Of a stretch of DNA of 42,801 bases, positions 20,216 through 29,422 are shown in pieces; position 1 is the first letter of the stretch; each line of letters starts with the position of its first letter. The notes beneath the pieces are model-generated. The model was given only the letters and a program-made list of their open reading frames with translations, was not told where the DNA came from and made no database searches. The stretch is from NCBI RefSeq assembly GCF_001639285.1, contig NZ_LWMW01000091.1, forward strand, positions 1-42,801, read 5' to 3'. The stretch comes from Methanobrevibacter cuticularis (GTDB lineage Archaea; Methanobacteriota; Methanobacteria; Methanobacteriales; Methanobacteriaceae). A program made the translations under genes and the position numbers.

Positions 20216-21559
20216 ATGGAAACAAAAAATATTCTAATAAAAAATGTTTTAATTCTAAATCCTAAGGATAACGATGAAAATAATAATCATGATCATATTG
20301 AAATATTTAAAGGGTCTGTGTTGATTGAAAATGATAGAATAGCTGAAATATCCTCTGAAATATCCTCAAGTGATGTGAATAAAATAATTGATGGTGAAAA
20401 CAAAATATTAATGCCTGGACTCATTAACACACACAATCATATATCTATGAATCTTTTTAGAGGTATAGCAGACGATATACCATTAGAAACATGGTTAAAG
20501 GATAACATTTGGCCCTTAGAAGCTGGATTAAATGGAAAATATTGTTATGCTGGAGCTATTTTAGCAGCAATTGAAATGATAAAATCCGGAACTACTACAT
20601 TTAATGATATGTATTTTTTTATGGAAGATGTAGCTAATGCAACTAAAGATTCAGGAATTCGAGGATGTTTATCCCATGGAATGATTGATTTTGGAGATCC
20701 TGAAAAAAGAGAAAAAGAATTTAAAGAAAATATCAAGTTAATCAAAAATTGTAATAATAAAGCAGAAGGAAGAATAAAAACATTTTTTGGGCCTCATTCT
20801 CCAGTAACTGCTTCAAAAGAGCTATTAGAAAGAGTGAGAAAAGAAGCCAATAAATATAATGTTGGAATTCATATCCATATGAATGAAACTCAGATAGAAG
20901 TTGAAAATGTTCTTAAAACCACTGGTAAGAGGCCTTTTGAATATCTTGAGGAACTTAAGTTCTTAGGTGATGATGTAATAGCTGCCCATGGAGTATGGTT
21001 ATCTAAAGAAGAAATGAATATTATAAAAAATCGAGATGTTAAAATATCCCATAATCCGTGCAGCAATATGAAATTAGCTTCAGGAATATCCCCAATAAAT
21101 GAATTATTAGAAAAAAAAATTTGTGTAAGTTTAGGAACAGATGGTGCTGCATCAAACAATAATTTAGACATGTTTGAAGAGATGAAATTCGCATCACTTC
21201 TTCAAAAAGTCAATACTATGAATCCTCAATCTCTTCCGTCTGATATGGCTCTTAAGATGGCTACTTTAAATGGAGCTAAATCTTTAGGATTAGAAAATGA
21301 TATAGGTAGTATAGAAGTGGGTAAAAAAGCAGATGTGATTTTAATAGATGTTGATAGTGCTAATATGACCCCTATGAGTAAAAAAATCAGTTCTAATTTA
21401 GTTTATTCTGCAAATGGCTCTAATGTTCATACAACCATTTGTAATGGTGAAATATTAATGGAAAATAGAAAACTAACAAAGTTAAATGAAGCTGATATTT
21501 TACAACAAGGCAATATAGCTATTAAAGAATTAATTGAAGCTAAAGAAGCTGAAAATTAA
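20216..21559 (+). CDS. dadD: 5'-deoxyadenosine / S-adenosylhomocysteine deaminase
   Basis: This amidohydrolase-superfamily deaminase belongs to the MtaD/SAH-deaminase group. In methanogens it deaminates 5'-deoxyadenosine (by-product of radical SAM enzymes), SAH and methylthioadenosine, allowing their recycling. It is 447 aa. Zinc ligands are visible: His73/His75 (NTHNHISMNLFRG), His in IHIHMNET (about residue 219), His in AAHGVWLS, and Asp in LGTDGAASNNNLDMFEEM. C-terminal VGKKADVILID is the usual closing of the composite beta domain. I place the start at 20216 because GGTG at 20206-20209 sits 6 nt before it; an ATG at 20192 lies upstream of that SD. The gene is monocistronic and divergent from hisG. 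Confidence 0.88.
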   Translation: METKNILIKNVLILNPKDNDENNNHDHIEIFKGSVLIENDRIAEISSEISSSDVNKIIDGENKILMPGLINTHNHISMNLFRGIADDIPLETWLKDNIWPLEAGLNGKYCYAGAILAAIEMIKSGTTTFNDMYFFMEDVANATKDSGIRGCLSHGMIDFGDPEKREKEFKENIKLIKNCNNKAEGRIKTFFGPHSPVTASKELLERVRKEANKYNVGIHIHMNETQIEVENVLKTTGKRPFEYLEELKFLGDDVIAAHGVWLSKEEMNIIKNRDVKISHNPCSNMKLASGISPINELLEKKICVSLGTDGAASNNNLDMFEEMKFASLLQKVNTMNPQSLPSDMALKMATLNGAKSLGLENDIGSIEVGKKADVILIDVDSANMTPMSKKISSNLVYSANGSNVHTTICNGEILMENRKLTKLNEADILQQGNIAIKELIEAKEAEN

Positions 21560-21710
21560 TTTAAAGAAAATAAATCACTGCAAAAAAAAATAAATTAATT
21601 TGAATAAAAATAAATCACTAAAAAAAAAAATTAATTTAAAGAAAATAAATCACTATAAAAAAAATTAATTTAAAGAAAATAAATCACTAAAAATTAATTA
21701 AAAGAAAATA
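21558..21710. repeat. About 40-bp tandem repeat, 4 imperfect units
   Basis: The unit is AATTTAAAGAAAATAAATCA followed by CTA and an A-run of variable length. Differences among copies are mainly the A-run length and a TTTGAATAAAAA variant. It fills the space between the convergent 3' ends of the deaminase and tfrA genes. Confidence 0.8.
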
Positions 21711-21713
21711 AAA

Positions 21714-23360
21714 TTATCTAGCAATGAATTTCACTTCATTTTTGTTCATAACAATACTTTTTTTCCATTCAGATTTTGTTTCAGGATAATCTTCTCTAAA
21801 ATGAGCACCACGACTTTCTTTTCTAATTAAAGCTGATTTAACTACAAGTATAGCTATTTCAATCATGTTAATAACTTCTAATCCTTCTTGTAATCCTTTA
21901 TTAAAATGAGTTTCAGTAGTTATATCCATATCTTTCAACTTTTGTTTTAGAAGATTTATTTCATTCATTGCCTCTTTAAGACCATTTTCATTTCTAATAA
22001 TAGCTACTTTGTTCCACATCAAAGTTTGAAGAGCTTTTTTTATTTCAAACGGACGAATATTCCCTTTTTTTATGAGTGATTCGATTCTAGACTCTTCTTT
22101 TTTGATTTCTTCTTCATTTATCTGAAAATCAGTATTCTTTGCAGATAATGATGCAGATGTTCCTGCTCTTTTTCCAAATACTTGAGTATCAGCTAATGCA
22201 TTGCCACCAAGTCTATTTGCCCCATGGATTCCTCCAGTAACTTCACCTGCAGCAAAAAGATTAGGTATTGAAGAGTTACAATTTTCATCAATTTTAACTC
22301 CACCCATGAAATGATGAGCTGTTGGAGCTACCTCCATTGGCTGATTTCTAATGTCTAAATCAACATCTAAAAATTGTAAAAGCATTGTTTCAAGTTTTTC
22401 TTCAATTAATTCATTTGATAGATGACTCACATCTAGATAAACTCCATGATTTTCATTTCCCCGACCTTCTCTAATTTCATTATAAATAGCTCTAGAGACA
22501 ACGTCACGGGTAGCTAACTCCATTCTATCGTCATAATTACCCATAAATCTTTCATTATTTTTATTTAATAGAATTCCTCCTTCACTACGAACAGCTTCAG
22601 TTACAAGTATACCTTTTCTAGATTCAGGATAAAACATTCCAGTAGGATGAAATTGAATCTCTTCCATGTCAATTAAATCAGCACCAGCATTCCAAGCTAA
22701 TGCAAAGCCATCCCCATTCTTTTGAAATGTGTTTGAAGTGACAGGATATAATTGACCTGCACCACCAGTAGCTAAAATCACTGCTTTAGCTTGGAAAAAT
22801 ACAGTTTTAGAGTTTCTTAGATATAATCCTACAGCTCCAATTACAGTAGACTTGGTTTTATCTAAAACAAGAGAAGTTATCATTACTTCATCTATTGTAG
22901 CTATTTCTCTCTTAATTATTTCTTCTTTAAGTGCCATTATTATTTCATGTCCAGTTCTATCTCCTTGAAAACAAGTCCTTTTAAAGGTTTGACCTCCAAA
23001 AGGTCTTTGATTCAATTCACCAGAATCTTGTCTATCAAAAAGAGCACCATAATCTTCTAAATCAATTAATCTATCAGGAGCTTCATCAACTAATATTTTA
23101 GCTAAATTTGGATCATTAAGATATCCTCCACCCTTTAATGTATCCTCAAAATGAACATCTTTTGTATCTTCTTTATCAACAAAAGCAAACACGGCATTAT
23201 AACCACCTTCAGCCATTCCAGTGCATCCAGATCTGAAAGAAAGACCTTTAGATATTATAAGTGGTTTCAATCCTTGATTTGATACCTCAATAGCTGCACG
23301 GCACCCTGCTCCACCAGATCCAATAATTAACACATCAGATTCAATAATCCTACTTTCCAT
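21714..23360 (-). CDS. tfrA: Thiol:fumarate reductase flavoprotein subunit TfrA
   Basis: This is a member of the fumarate reductase/succinate dehydrogenase flavoprotein family. In Methanobacteriales TfrA pairs with TfrB to reduce fumarate with coenzymes M and B, giving succinate and the heterodisulfide (cytosolic, no membrane anchor). The 548-aa protein has the dinucleotide fold GSGGAG at 14-19, FHPTG in the active-site region, the catalytic-Arg segment TEAVRSEGG and the C-terminal SRGAHFREDYPE. At the position of the covalent-FAD His in bacterial FrdA the sequence reads RSGCTGMAEGG, with no His, so FAD should be non-covalent, as reported for TfrA. tfrB is not adjacent. An L-aspartate oxidase-like role is less likely. 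There is no clear Shine-Dalgarno. Confidence 0.87.
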   Translation of the reverse strand: MESRIIESDVLIIGSGGAGCRAAIEVSNQGLKPLIISKGLSFRSGCTGMAEGGYNAVFAFVDKEDTKDVHFEDTLKGGGYLNDPNLAKILVDEAPDRLIDLEDYGALFDRQDSGELNQRPFGGQTFKRTCFQGDRTGHEIIMALKEEIIKREIATIDEVMITSLVLDKTKSTVIGAVGLYLRNSKTVFFQAKAVILATGGAGQLYPVTSNTFQKNGDGFALAWNAGADLIDMEEIQFHPTGMFYPESRKGILVTEAVRSEGGILLNKNNERFMGNYDDRMELATRDVVSRAIYNEIREGRGNENHGVYLDVSHLSNELIEEKLETMLLQFLDVDLDIRNQPMEVAPTAHHFMGGVKIDENCNSSIPNLFAAGEVTGGIHGANRLGGNALADTQVFGKRAGTSASLSAKNTDFQINEEEIKKEESRIESLIKKGNIRPFEIKKALQTLMWNKVAIIRNENGLKEAMNEINLLKQKLKDMDITTETHFNKGLQEGLEVINMIEIAILVVKSALIRKESRGAHFREDYPETKSEWKKSIVMNKNEVKFIAR

Positions 23361-23564
23361 GATTATTATATATTGAAGTAGCTTTATTTAATTTTTATGA
23401 TAATTAGACAGCCAAAAGATAAATTTTCTAAAAATTAATATAAACTTTAAAAAAATAATGAAGATAGTTAAAAAGTTAAAAATAATAATTTAAAACAATA
23501 GTTTTTTTTATAATAAAATTAATAATAATATTAAATTAGTCAATTAATAAATGATGCTAATTAA

Positions 23565-23740
23565 ATAAATAATCATTACTATAATTAATAAGAAATCCTA
23601 AATAAATACCCATGATCTTAATAAATTAACTATACAAATACATTTAATAAGCTCAATCAATAAATAATCATAATTAAATAAGAAATCCTAAACAAATACC
23701 CATAATCTAAATAAATTAACTATACAAATATATTTAATGA
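23565..23740. repeat. 90-bp direct repeat, 2 copies, abutting ribK
   Basis: Two copies with a 90-bp period share TAAATAATCAT, AATAAGAAATCCTAA, ATAAATTAACTATACAAATA and CATTTAAT. The second ends 6 bp before the ribK start codon, so it includes the ribK promoter and, in effect, the promoter sequence is duplicated. Substitutions are few. Confidence 0.85.
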
Positions 23741-23745
23741 TATAA

Positions 23746-24129
23746 ATGAAAATTGAAGGAAATATTGCCACAGGATATGGAAAAGGAGCCTACTTTTTGG
23801 GACAAGAGTTCTATAAAAATAAATTCAATGAAAAATGTGGTTTTATTCCATTTCCTGGAACATTAAATATCATTGTTCCAGAAGAGAAGTTAGAATATAT
23901 TAAAAAATTAAAAAATAGTTCTAAGAACACGATAAAATCAGATGAAGGATTTGGTGGTGTTAAATATATTAAAGCTATCTTAGAAAATAGTATAACTGGA
24001 GCTATTGTATTCCCTGACAAAACAACTCATGAAGAAAATTATTTAGAATTTATAGCTGAAGATAATCTAAGGAAAAAACTTAATTTAAAAGATGGAGATA
24101 AAGTTAAGATTCAAATTACTGATTTTTAA
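23746..24129 (+). CDS. ribK: CTP-dependent riboflavin kinase
   Basis: This archaeal enzyme phosphorylates riboflavin to FMN using CTP instead of ATP. The 127-aa protein is the minimal RibK without the N-terminal winged-helix domain found in some homologues. Characteristic are GNIATGYGKGAYFLGQEFY (nucleotide-binding start), FIPFPGTLNI and YIKAILENSITGAIVFPD followed by HEENYLEFIAEDNLRKKLNL. No Shine-Dalgarno precedes the ATG, and a leaderless or short-leader transcript is possible. ribB follows 105 bp downstream on the same strand, making a small flavin cluster. Confidence 0.93.
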   Translation: MKIEGNIATGYGKGAYFLGQEFYKNKFNEKCGFIPFPGTLNIIVPEEKLEYIKKLKNSSKNTIKSDEGFGGVKYIKAILENSITGAIVFPDKTTHEENYLEFIAEDNLRKKLNLKDGDKVKIQITDF

Positions 24130-24234
24130 TATTCTTCAATAAAATAAGTAAATAATAACTACAGGAGATATATTTTATTAAATAATTAATAATTTATTAA
24201 TAGTAATTACCATAATACAGATAAAGGTGAGATC

Positions 24235-24900
24235 ATGTTAAATAAAGCATTGAAAGCATTGCAAAATGGTGAATTTATTCTTATGTTTGATGATGAAAAG
24301 AGAGAAAGTGAAACAGACATGATAATAGGAGCTGAATTCGTTACAGGTCGTGAAGTAGCTACTATGAGAGAGGATGCTGGAGGATTGATTTGTTGTTGTA
24401 TTCATCCAGATTTCTGTGATAAATTAAAATTACCATTTATGACAGATATCATGAATGCAGCCACTGAAAAATATCCAGTGCTAGGAGAATTAATTCCAAA
24501 TGATATTCCTTATGATGAAAGATCTTCATTTTCAATTTGGGCAAATCATAGAAAAACTTTCACCGGGATAACCGATAATGATAGAGCATTAACCATAAAT
24601 AGTATGGCAAAATTATGTAAGGAAGAAAGATTTTCTGAATTTGGAGAAGAATTTAGATCTCCTGGCCATGTATCTCTTCTTAGAGGAGCTAATAATTTGC
24701 TTAAAAATAGACAAGGCCATACAGAAATAGGATTAGCTATGGCTCAAATGGCAGGGATAACTCCAGTTACAGTTGTATGTGAAATGATGGATGGAAAAAC
24801 TGGAGAAGCCAGAACAATAGCTGATGCTGAAAAATATGCAGAAGAACATGATCTTGTATTTTTAGATGGAAATATTGTAATTGATGAATATCTAAAATAA
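24235..24900 (+). CDS. ribB: 3,4-dihydroxy-2-butanone 4-phosphate synthase
   Basis: This converts ribulose 5-phosphate to 3,4-dihydroxy-2-butanone 4-phosphate plus formate, giving the four-carbon unit of riboflavin. The 221-aa protein has only the DHBPS domain, not fused to GTP cyclohydrolase II (archaea use other enzymes for that branch). The acidic metal-binding loop FDDEKRESETD (residues about 18-28), GGLICCCIHPD, DRALTI, RSPGHVSLLRG and NRQGHTEIGLAMA match the archaeal family. GGTGA lies 4-5 nt before the ATG. It is likely co-expressed with ribK, supplying FMN and FAD and also the ring precursor of F420-linked metabolism. Confidence 0.95.
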   Translation: MLNKALKALQNGEFILMFDDEKRESETDMIIGAEFVTGREVATMREDAGGLICCCIHPDFCDKLKLPFMTDIMNAATEKYPVLGELIPNDIPYDERSSFSIWANHRKTFTGITDNDRALTINSMAKLCKEERFSEFGEEFRSPGHVSLLRGANNLLKNRQGHTEIGLAMAQMAGITPVTVVCEMMDGKTGEARTIADAEKYAEEHDLVFLDGNIVIDEYLK

Positions 24901-24978
24901 GTAGCTAATTTATTTAAAAATGCATTATAAGAAAAAATAGCTAAGTAAAAGATAAATGAACTATTAAAAACAACAAAA

Positions 24979-25032
24979 ACAATTAATAAATAATAAATAA
25001 TAAATAATAAATAATAAATAATAAATAATAAA
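24979..25032. repeat. 7-bp microsatellite (AATAAAT)n
   Basis: About seven perfect copies of AATAAAT between the convergent ribB and CobQ-like genes. It is the shortest-period array in the window and prone to slippage. Confidence 0.9.
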
Positions 25033-25084
25033 TTAAAAAGCAATAAAAACAATTAATAAATGAAGTGTGAACTATTGATTAAGA

Positions 25085-26650
25085 TTAAAAATATTTTTTT
25101 ATTTCATCAAAAGATAGATATCCTTGAAATTTAGGAATAGGCATCATTTGAATTATTGTTTCTAAATCAAGATATTTTTCAATTGTATCAAGGGCAGCTA
25201 ATGAAAAATCATCATAGTTAATTTCTACCTCTGGTGTTGTTTTTCGTTCATCAAGTTTTATCTTAGGAATAGCTAATATTTCTTCAACACCAGTCTGATT
25301 TTCTATGAATGTAGCTATTTCATTAAATATTTTCATATCATAAACTTTATTTAATATGATTCCATTGATATTTACCCCCATTTCTTTCAAAATTTTGCTG
25401 TGAGCAATTAAATCAATAGCTGCTGATTCAATTCCTCCCTTATTCACTCCAGAAACTAATAACAGGGGAATATTTGATGAAATAGCTATTTCTACACCAG
25501 AATAGGGTATTTTTTCATTTAAAAGTCCTGTGAAAACACTCATCACTCCTTCAATTACTACGAAGTCGTAATCTAATTTTTTAACTCTCTTTAAAGTTTC
25601 TTCTATATCCATCCATCCCAAATGCCCTATCTTAATAGATGCAAAGTCTTCCATTTTTCCTTTCGTGAGGTAAAGGGCTGGGATTGTATCTCTAACATCT
25701 GGTCCAACTTTTAAAATAGCTACTTTAAACCCTTTTTTTGTTAAAGCTCCAGCTATTCCTGTTGTTATAAAAGTTTTTCCAGAATCAGAGCCTGTACTTC
25801 CAATCATTAAAGTTGGAGGGATATTATTTTCGCAAGTATTATGGGAATTGTGTATAGACTTAGAAAAATCATTATTAGCTATTTTCTTAGTAGAAACAAT
25901 CCCTTTATTAATAACTACCGGATAATTAATAGCTATTCCAGAATTAATAGCTAATTCAGTCTTAATAACTTTTTTAACTTTTTTATTATCTTCAAATATT
26001 TGCTTTTTAGTTTCACCAGTAGCATCTAAAAAATTAAATACATTTTCAACAATAAGAGGATTATTATCAAGAATACCATGAATCATGGTTCCAATAACAT
26101 TACCATCATCATTTCTAACTCCAGAAAGAACAGAACTATCAACATCAGAATAATTAGCTCTTCTTAGTTTAGAATAAATTATTGGTATTTCATTGTTTTC
26201 AATATTACCATATGTATGAGAGTGGAATCCACGAATATTATCTTTTATTTTATGTGTTAAAAAAGAGTCATTTTTAGTATATGCTTCAACCCTATCATTA
26301 TTAATTAGTGGTGAAAAATCAACATCGAGAAGTCCTATTCCTTTTTTTATAATTGGGCAAGGAGATTTTCTTCCAACATCAGTTTGATTGGCCAATGATT
26401 GAAACCCAGAGCATATTCCTATTATGAATTTACCTTCACTAGCTATTTTTTTTAATTCCTTCTCTAAATCAGATCCCAAAGAATTAGCTTCGATGATACT
26501 TCCCCCAGGGATTATGATTCCATCTAAGACTTTATGAGCTTTAATCCCATTTACTAGGCCATTAGATTTTACAATGTTTGTTGGAAGATTTCCAAAATCT
26601 TCAAATCCTGGAAGAGATCCTTTAATATAAGCTAATCCAATGTTCATCAT
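25085..26650 (-). CDS. Permuted CobQ/CbiA-like protein: GATase domain then BioD-like ATPase
   Basis: This 521-aa fusion has the two domains of CobQ/CbiA-type amidating ligases in reverse order. Residues 1-205 form a class I glutamine amidotransferase domain (GGSIIEANSLG, nucleophile Cys80 in GICSGFQSL, His191 in MIHGILDN). Residues 278-521 form a dethiobiotin-synthetase/CbiA-like P-loop domain with Walker A GSTGSDSGKT at 284-293 and VIEGVMSVFTGLL, matching the 'EGvmGlyDG' motif of CbiA. A charged linker at 206-277 joins them. In CobB/CbiA and CobQ/CbiP the ATPase domain comes first. Archaeal relatives tend to be labelled cobyrinic acid a,c-diamide synthase, but substrate evidence is lacking. 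gatA lies about 100 bp upstream on the same strand. Confidence 0.75.
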   Translation of the reverse strand: MMNIGLAYIKGSLPGFEDFGNLPTNIVKSNGLVNGIKAHKVLDGIIIPGGSIIEANSLGSDLEKELKKIASEGKFIIGICSGFQSLANQTDVGRKSPCPIIKKGIGLLDVDFSPLINNDRVEAYTKNDSFLTHKIKDNIRGFHSHTYGNIENNEIPIIYSKLRRANYSDVDSSVLSGVRNDDGNVIGTMIHGILDNNPLIVENVFNFLDATGETKKQIFEDNKKVKKVIKTELAINSGIAINYPVVINKGIVSTKKIANNDFSKSIHNSHNTCENNIPPTLMIGSTGSDSGKTFITTGIAGALTKKGFKVAILKVGPDVRDTIPALYLTKGKMEDFASIKIGHLGWMDIEETLKRVKKLDYDFVVIEGVMSVFTGLLNEKIPYSGVEIAISSNIPLLLVSGVNKGGIESAAIDLIAHSKILKEMGVNINGIILNKVYDMKIFNEIATFIENQTGVEEILAIPKIKLDERKTTPEVEINYDDFSLAALDTIEKYLDLETIIQMMPIPKFQGYLSFDEIKKYF

Positions 26651-26752
26651 TATACCAATAGCTATTTTCTATATTTAATAATTGTTTTGTTAATTAAAAT
26701 ATGATAATAATCATTAATAATAAAAATAAGTAATTAATAATTGTTATGGTAA

Positions 26753-28129
26753 TTATAATGATTCAAAAGCATTCATAGCTTTTAAAATCTTAAGATCATC
26801 ATTTGGTTTAGCTTGTAATTGTAAACCAACTGGGATTCCATTTGACTCTCCTGCTTTAATACTTCCTGCTGGTATTCCTGCTAAATTAGCTATTACTGTT
26901 AAAATATCATAGGCATACATTTCCATTGGCTCAAGCTTTTCTCCGATTTTATGAGGAAGTTTTGGAACAGTTGGTCCTATTATTAAATCAACATCTTTAA
27001 GAAGTTTGCTTATTTCATTTCTTATGAGTGATCGTGCTTGTAATGCCCTTTTATAATATTTACCACTAAATTCTTGTTGAGAAATATATGCTCCCATTTC
27101 AATTCGTCTTAAAACTTCTTTTCCACAGACATCCTCAATTTTATGTCCATATTTTCTTCCATCATACTTTCTAGTACTTGAGAAAAATTCGACATAGTTA
27201 ATTAAGTAATATGTAGGTAGGCACAAATCAATATAATCGAAGCTTAATTCCACTACTTCACCACCAAGGTCGGTGATTTTATCAACTGAATTATCAATTA
27301 TCTTATTGATATTCTCATCAGTCACTTCATTGAATTGCTTACAGGTTGCTATCTTCATATCTTTAAAGGCATTTTCTGAATTTTCAGTTATTGAATCTGT
27401 GAAAACAGGAAAATCTTGATTTAAACTAGTACATTCTGTTTCATCATAACCAACAATAGTATCTAAAGCTATAGCTATTCCAGTTGTATCATTAGCTAGT
27501 GGACCAATTTGATCCAGACTCATCGAAAGATCCAAAAGGCCTTGTCTTGAAACAGCCCCGTAAGTTGGCTTAAAACCTATAACTCCACAATGAGAGGCGG
27601 GATTTCTTATTGAACCTCCAGTATCACTACCTAAACTAATATCACACATCTCTGCTGCGATAGCCGCTGCACTTCCACCACTAGATCCCCCAGGAATCCT
27701 TCCAAGAGCTGCAGGATTGTCTGTAGCTCCATGAAAAGAACTTTCAGTTGAACTACCTGCTGCAAACTCATCCATATTAGTTATTCCAATTATTATCCCA
27801 TCATTTTCTTTTATTCTTTTGATGACAGTAGCATCATAGCTACTACAATAATTTTCCAGTGTTTTAGAAGATGCAGAGATTATATGATCCTCTACATTGA
27901 TATTAGCTTTTATTCCAAATACTAAACCAGCTAAAGATCCAACTTTTTCTCCATTGTTTAGTTTAGTATCAATTTCCTTGGCCTTAGCTAAAGATCCAGT
28001 TTTATCCACTTCTAAAAAAGCATTTAAGGAACCGTTTTTCTTTTCAATTATGGTTGCAAAGTTTTCTACATTATCCTGTGCTTTTAATTCTTGATTTTTT
28101 ATTGCTTCTAATTTTCCTAAAATATTCAT
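26753..28129 (-). CDS. gatA: Glutamyl/aspartyl-tRNA amidotransferase subunit A
   Basis: This is the amidase subunit of GatCAB, which releases ammonia from glutamine to amidate Asp-tRNA(Asn) and/or Glu-tRNA(Gln). In methanogens that also have GatDE it mainly serves Asn-tRNA. The 458-aa protein has the amidase-signature Ser-cisSer-Lys triad: Lys74 (FGIKAN), Ser149 in IPGGSSGGSAAA and Ser173 in GSDTGGSIRNPAS. AGGTG lies 5 nt before the ATG. gatC and gatB are not in the window. The CobQ-like gene follows about 100 bp downstream on the same strand and may share the transcript. Confidence 0.95.
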   Translation of the reverse strand: MNILGKLEAIKNQELKAQDNVENFATIIEKKNGSLNAFLEVDKTGSLAKAKEIDTKLNNGEKVGSLAGLVFGIKANINVEDHIISASSKTLENYCSSYDATVIKRIKENDGIIIGITNMDEFAAGSSTESSFHGATDNPAALGRIPGGSSGGSAAAIAAEMCDISLGSDTGGSIRNPASHCGVIGFKPTYGAVSRQGLLDLSMSLDQIGPLANDTTGIAIALDTIVGYDETECTSLNQDFPVFTDSITENSENAFKDMKIATCKQFNEVTDENINKIIDNSVDKITDLGGEVVELSFDYIDLCLPTYYLINYVEFFSSTRKYDGRKYGHKIEDVCGKEVLRRIEMGAYISQQEFSGKYYKRALQARSLIRNEISKLLKDVDLIIGPTVPKLPHKIGEKLEPMEMYAYDILTVIANLAGIPAGSIKAGESNGIPVGLQLQAKPNDDLKILKAMNAFESL

Positions 28130-28170
28130 TAAAACACCTGATATAATAAATAGGCTATAATTATAGATAA

Positions 28171-28305
28171 TTTAATAATTATGATTAAATCGACAATGAT
28201 TTACTGTGAATTTAACAAGTATGATCAAATCAACAATGATTTACTGTGAATTTAACAAGTATGATTTAAATCGACAATGATTTACTGTGAATTTAACAAT
28301 TATTC
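28171..28305. repeat. 40-bp minisatellite, 3 units
   Basis: The unit ATGATTAAATCGACAATGAT followed by TTACTGTGAATTTAACAAGT starts at 28181, 28221 and 28261 (the last with one extra base). It lies in the 420-bp divergent region between gatA and the HAD gene. The rest of that gap holds only AT-rich promoter-like sequence. Confidence 0.9.
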
Positions 28306-28553
28306 TTTAATAGTAATTCAAATAATTATACTTTTATAAATTTTAGTAATTATAATTTAAGATATATACAAAGATAAATTTCTAATATATACAATAATCA
28401 TGATATTATAATCCAAATAATTGATTTTATCAAATAGGATTTATAATAATATAATTATATTTTTTAAGTTTAAATAATTAAGCAATTATTTAATATGAAA
28501 AAATTAATATTAACTAATAAAGATATCAAATATTGATAAAATGGAGAAGGATA

Positions 28554-29345
28554 ATGTTAAAAAAAGCTGTTGTGTTTGATATTGCTGGAACATTAATTAA
28601 AAGATGTAGGGCTGTAAAAAATATAAATACTGGGAAATTATCTGAATCAGGATCATTAGAACTAGTTGATAAGTTAGGAAACAGTGCTCTTGTTGTAATG
28701 CAAATTGATACGCGAAAATCCATTATGAAAGCTGATCCTAAAGAGAAATTGTATGATTTTCTAACAAACAATGCCATAGATGTAGATATTAGCTATTCTT
28801 CATCAAACATTAGAAAGAACGATATTTTAAAGAAACTCAAAGATAATACTGTGACAATGAAAGAATTTCAAAATGTTGCTTCTTATTTAAAGAAAAAAAA
28901 TAACTTTATTCAACTTTGTAGTGGATCCGCTTTTCTATTCAATGTCTCAAATGATGAAATAGAATATATAATAGCTGCAGGAGGCCAAATATTCCCCCAT
29001 GTAGCTTGTGTAATCCAAACATTAAAAAATCAAGGTATTGAACCTTTTATAGCATCTGGAGATCGAAAAGAATCATTGCATGAAATTGGAAAGATAATTA
29101 ATATCCCCAAAGAGAATATATTCGATACTGCAAACACTTTGAGAAAAGAAAAAATAGTGGTAGAATTAAAGAGTAGATACAAAGTAATGATGGTAGGTAA
29201 TGGACCTAATGATATTTTAGCCTTCAAAAAAGCAGATTTGAGCGTTCTCACATTGGAACAGAATGAGCCAATTTCTCAAAGCATAATTGATGAAGTAGAT
29301 ATCGTCATTAATAATATAACAGAACTATTAGATATTAATTTTTGA
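28554..29345 (+). CDS. HAD-superfamily protein with DxAGT motif I
   Basis: This is a haloacid-dehalogenase-fold hydrolase of 263 aa with unknown substrate. Motif I is VFDIAGTLIKR, with nucleophile Asp9; the residue two further on, which is Asp in ordinary phosphatases, is Ala here, as in the phosphonatase-type D-x-A-G-T pattern. Motif II/III are represented by FIASGDRKES and a Lys in the RKEKIVVELK region, and motif IV by MVGNGPNDILAFKKADLSV. A cap-like insert with KKLKDNTVTMKEFQNVASYLKK lies between motif I and II. The start at 28554 is supported by GGAGAAGG at 28543-28550; the frame extends upstream without a better start. It could be a soluble P-type-ATPase-like phosphatase; I cannot decide. 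Confidence 0.78.
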   Translation: MLKKAVVFDIAGTLIKRCRAVKNINTGKLSESGSLELVDKLGNSALVVMQIDTRKSIMKADPKEKLYDFLTNNAIDVDISYSSSNIRKNDILKKLKDNTVTMKEFQNVASYLKKKNNFIQLCSGSAFLFNVSNDEIEYIIAAGGQIFPHVACVIQTLKNQGIEPFIASGDRKESLHEIGKIINIPKENIFDTANTLRKEKIVVELKSRYKVMMVGNGPNDILAFKKADLSVLTLEQNEPISQSIIDEVDIVINNITELLDINF

Positions 29346-29422
29346 ATAAAATAATTATTGTTAGTTAATTATTATTAGTTAATTATAATAAAGTATTAAC
29401 AAAAATGTTGTTATATCAAATA

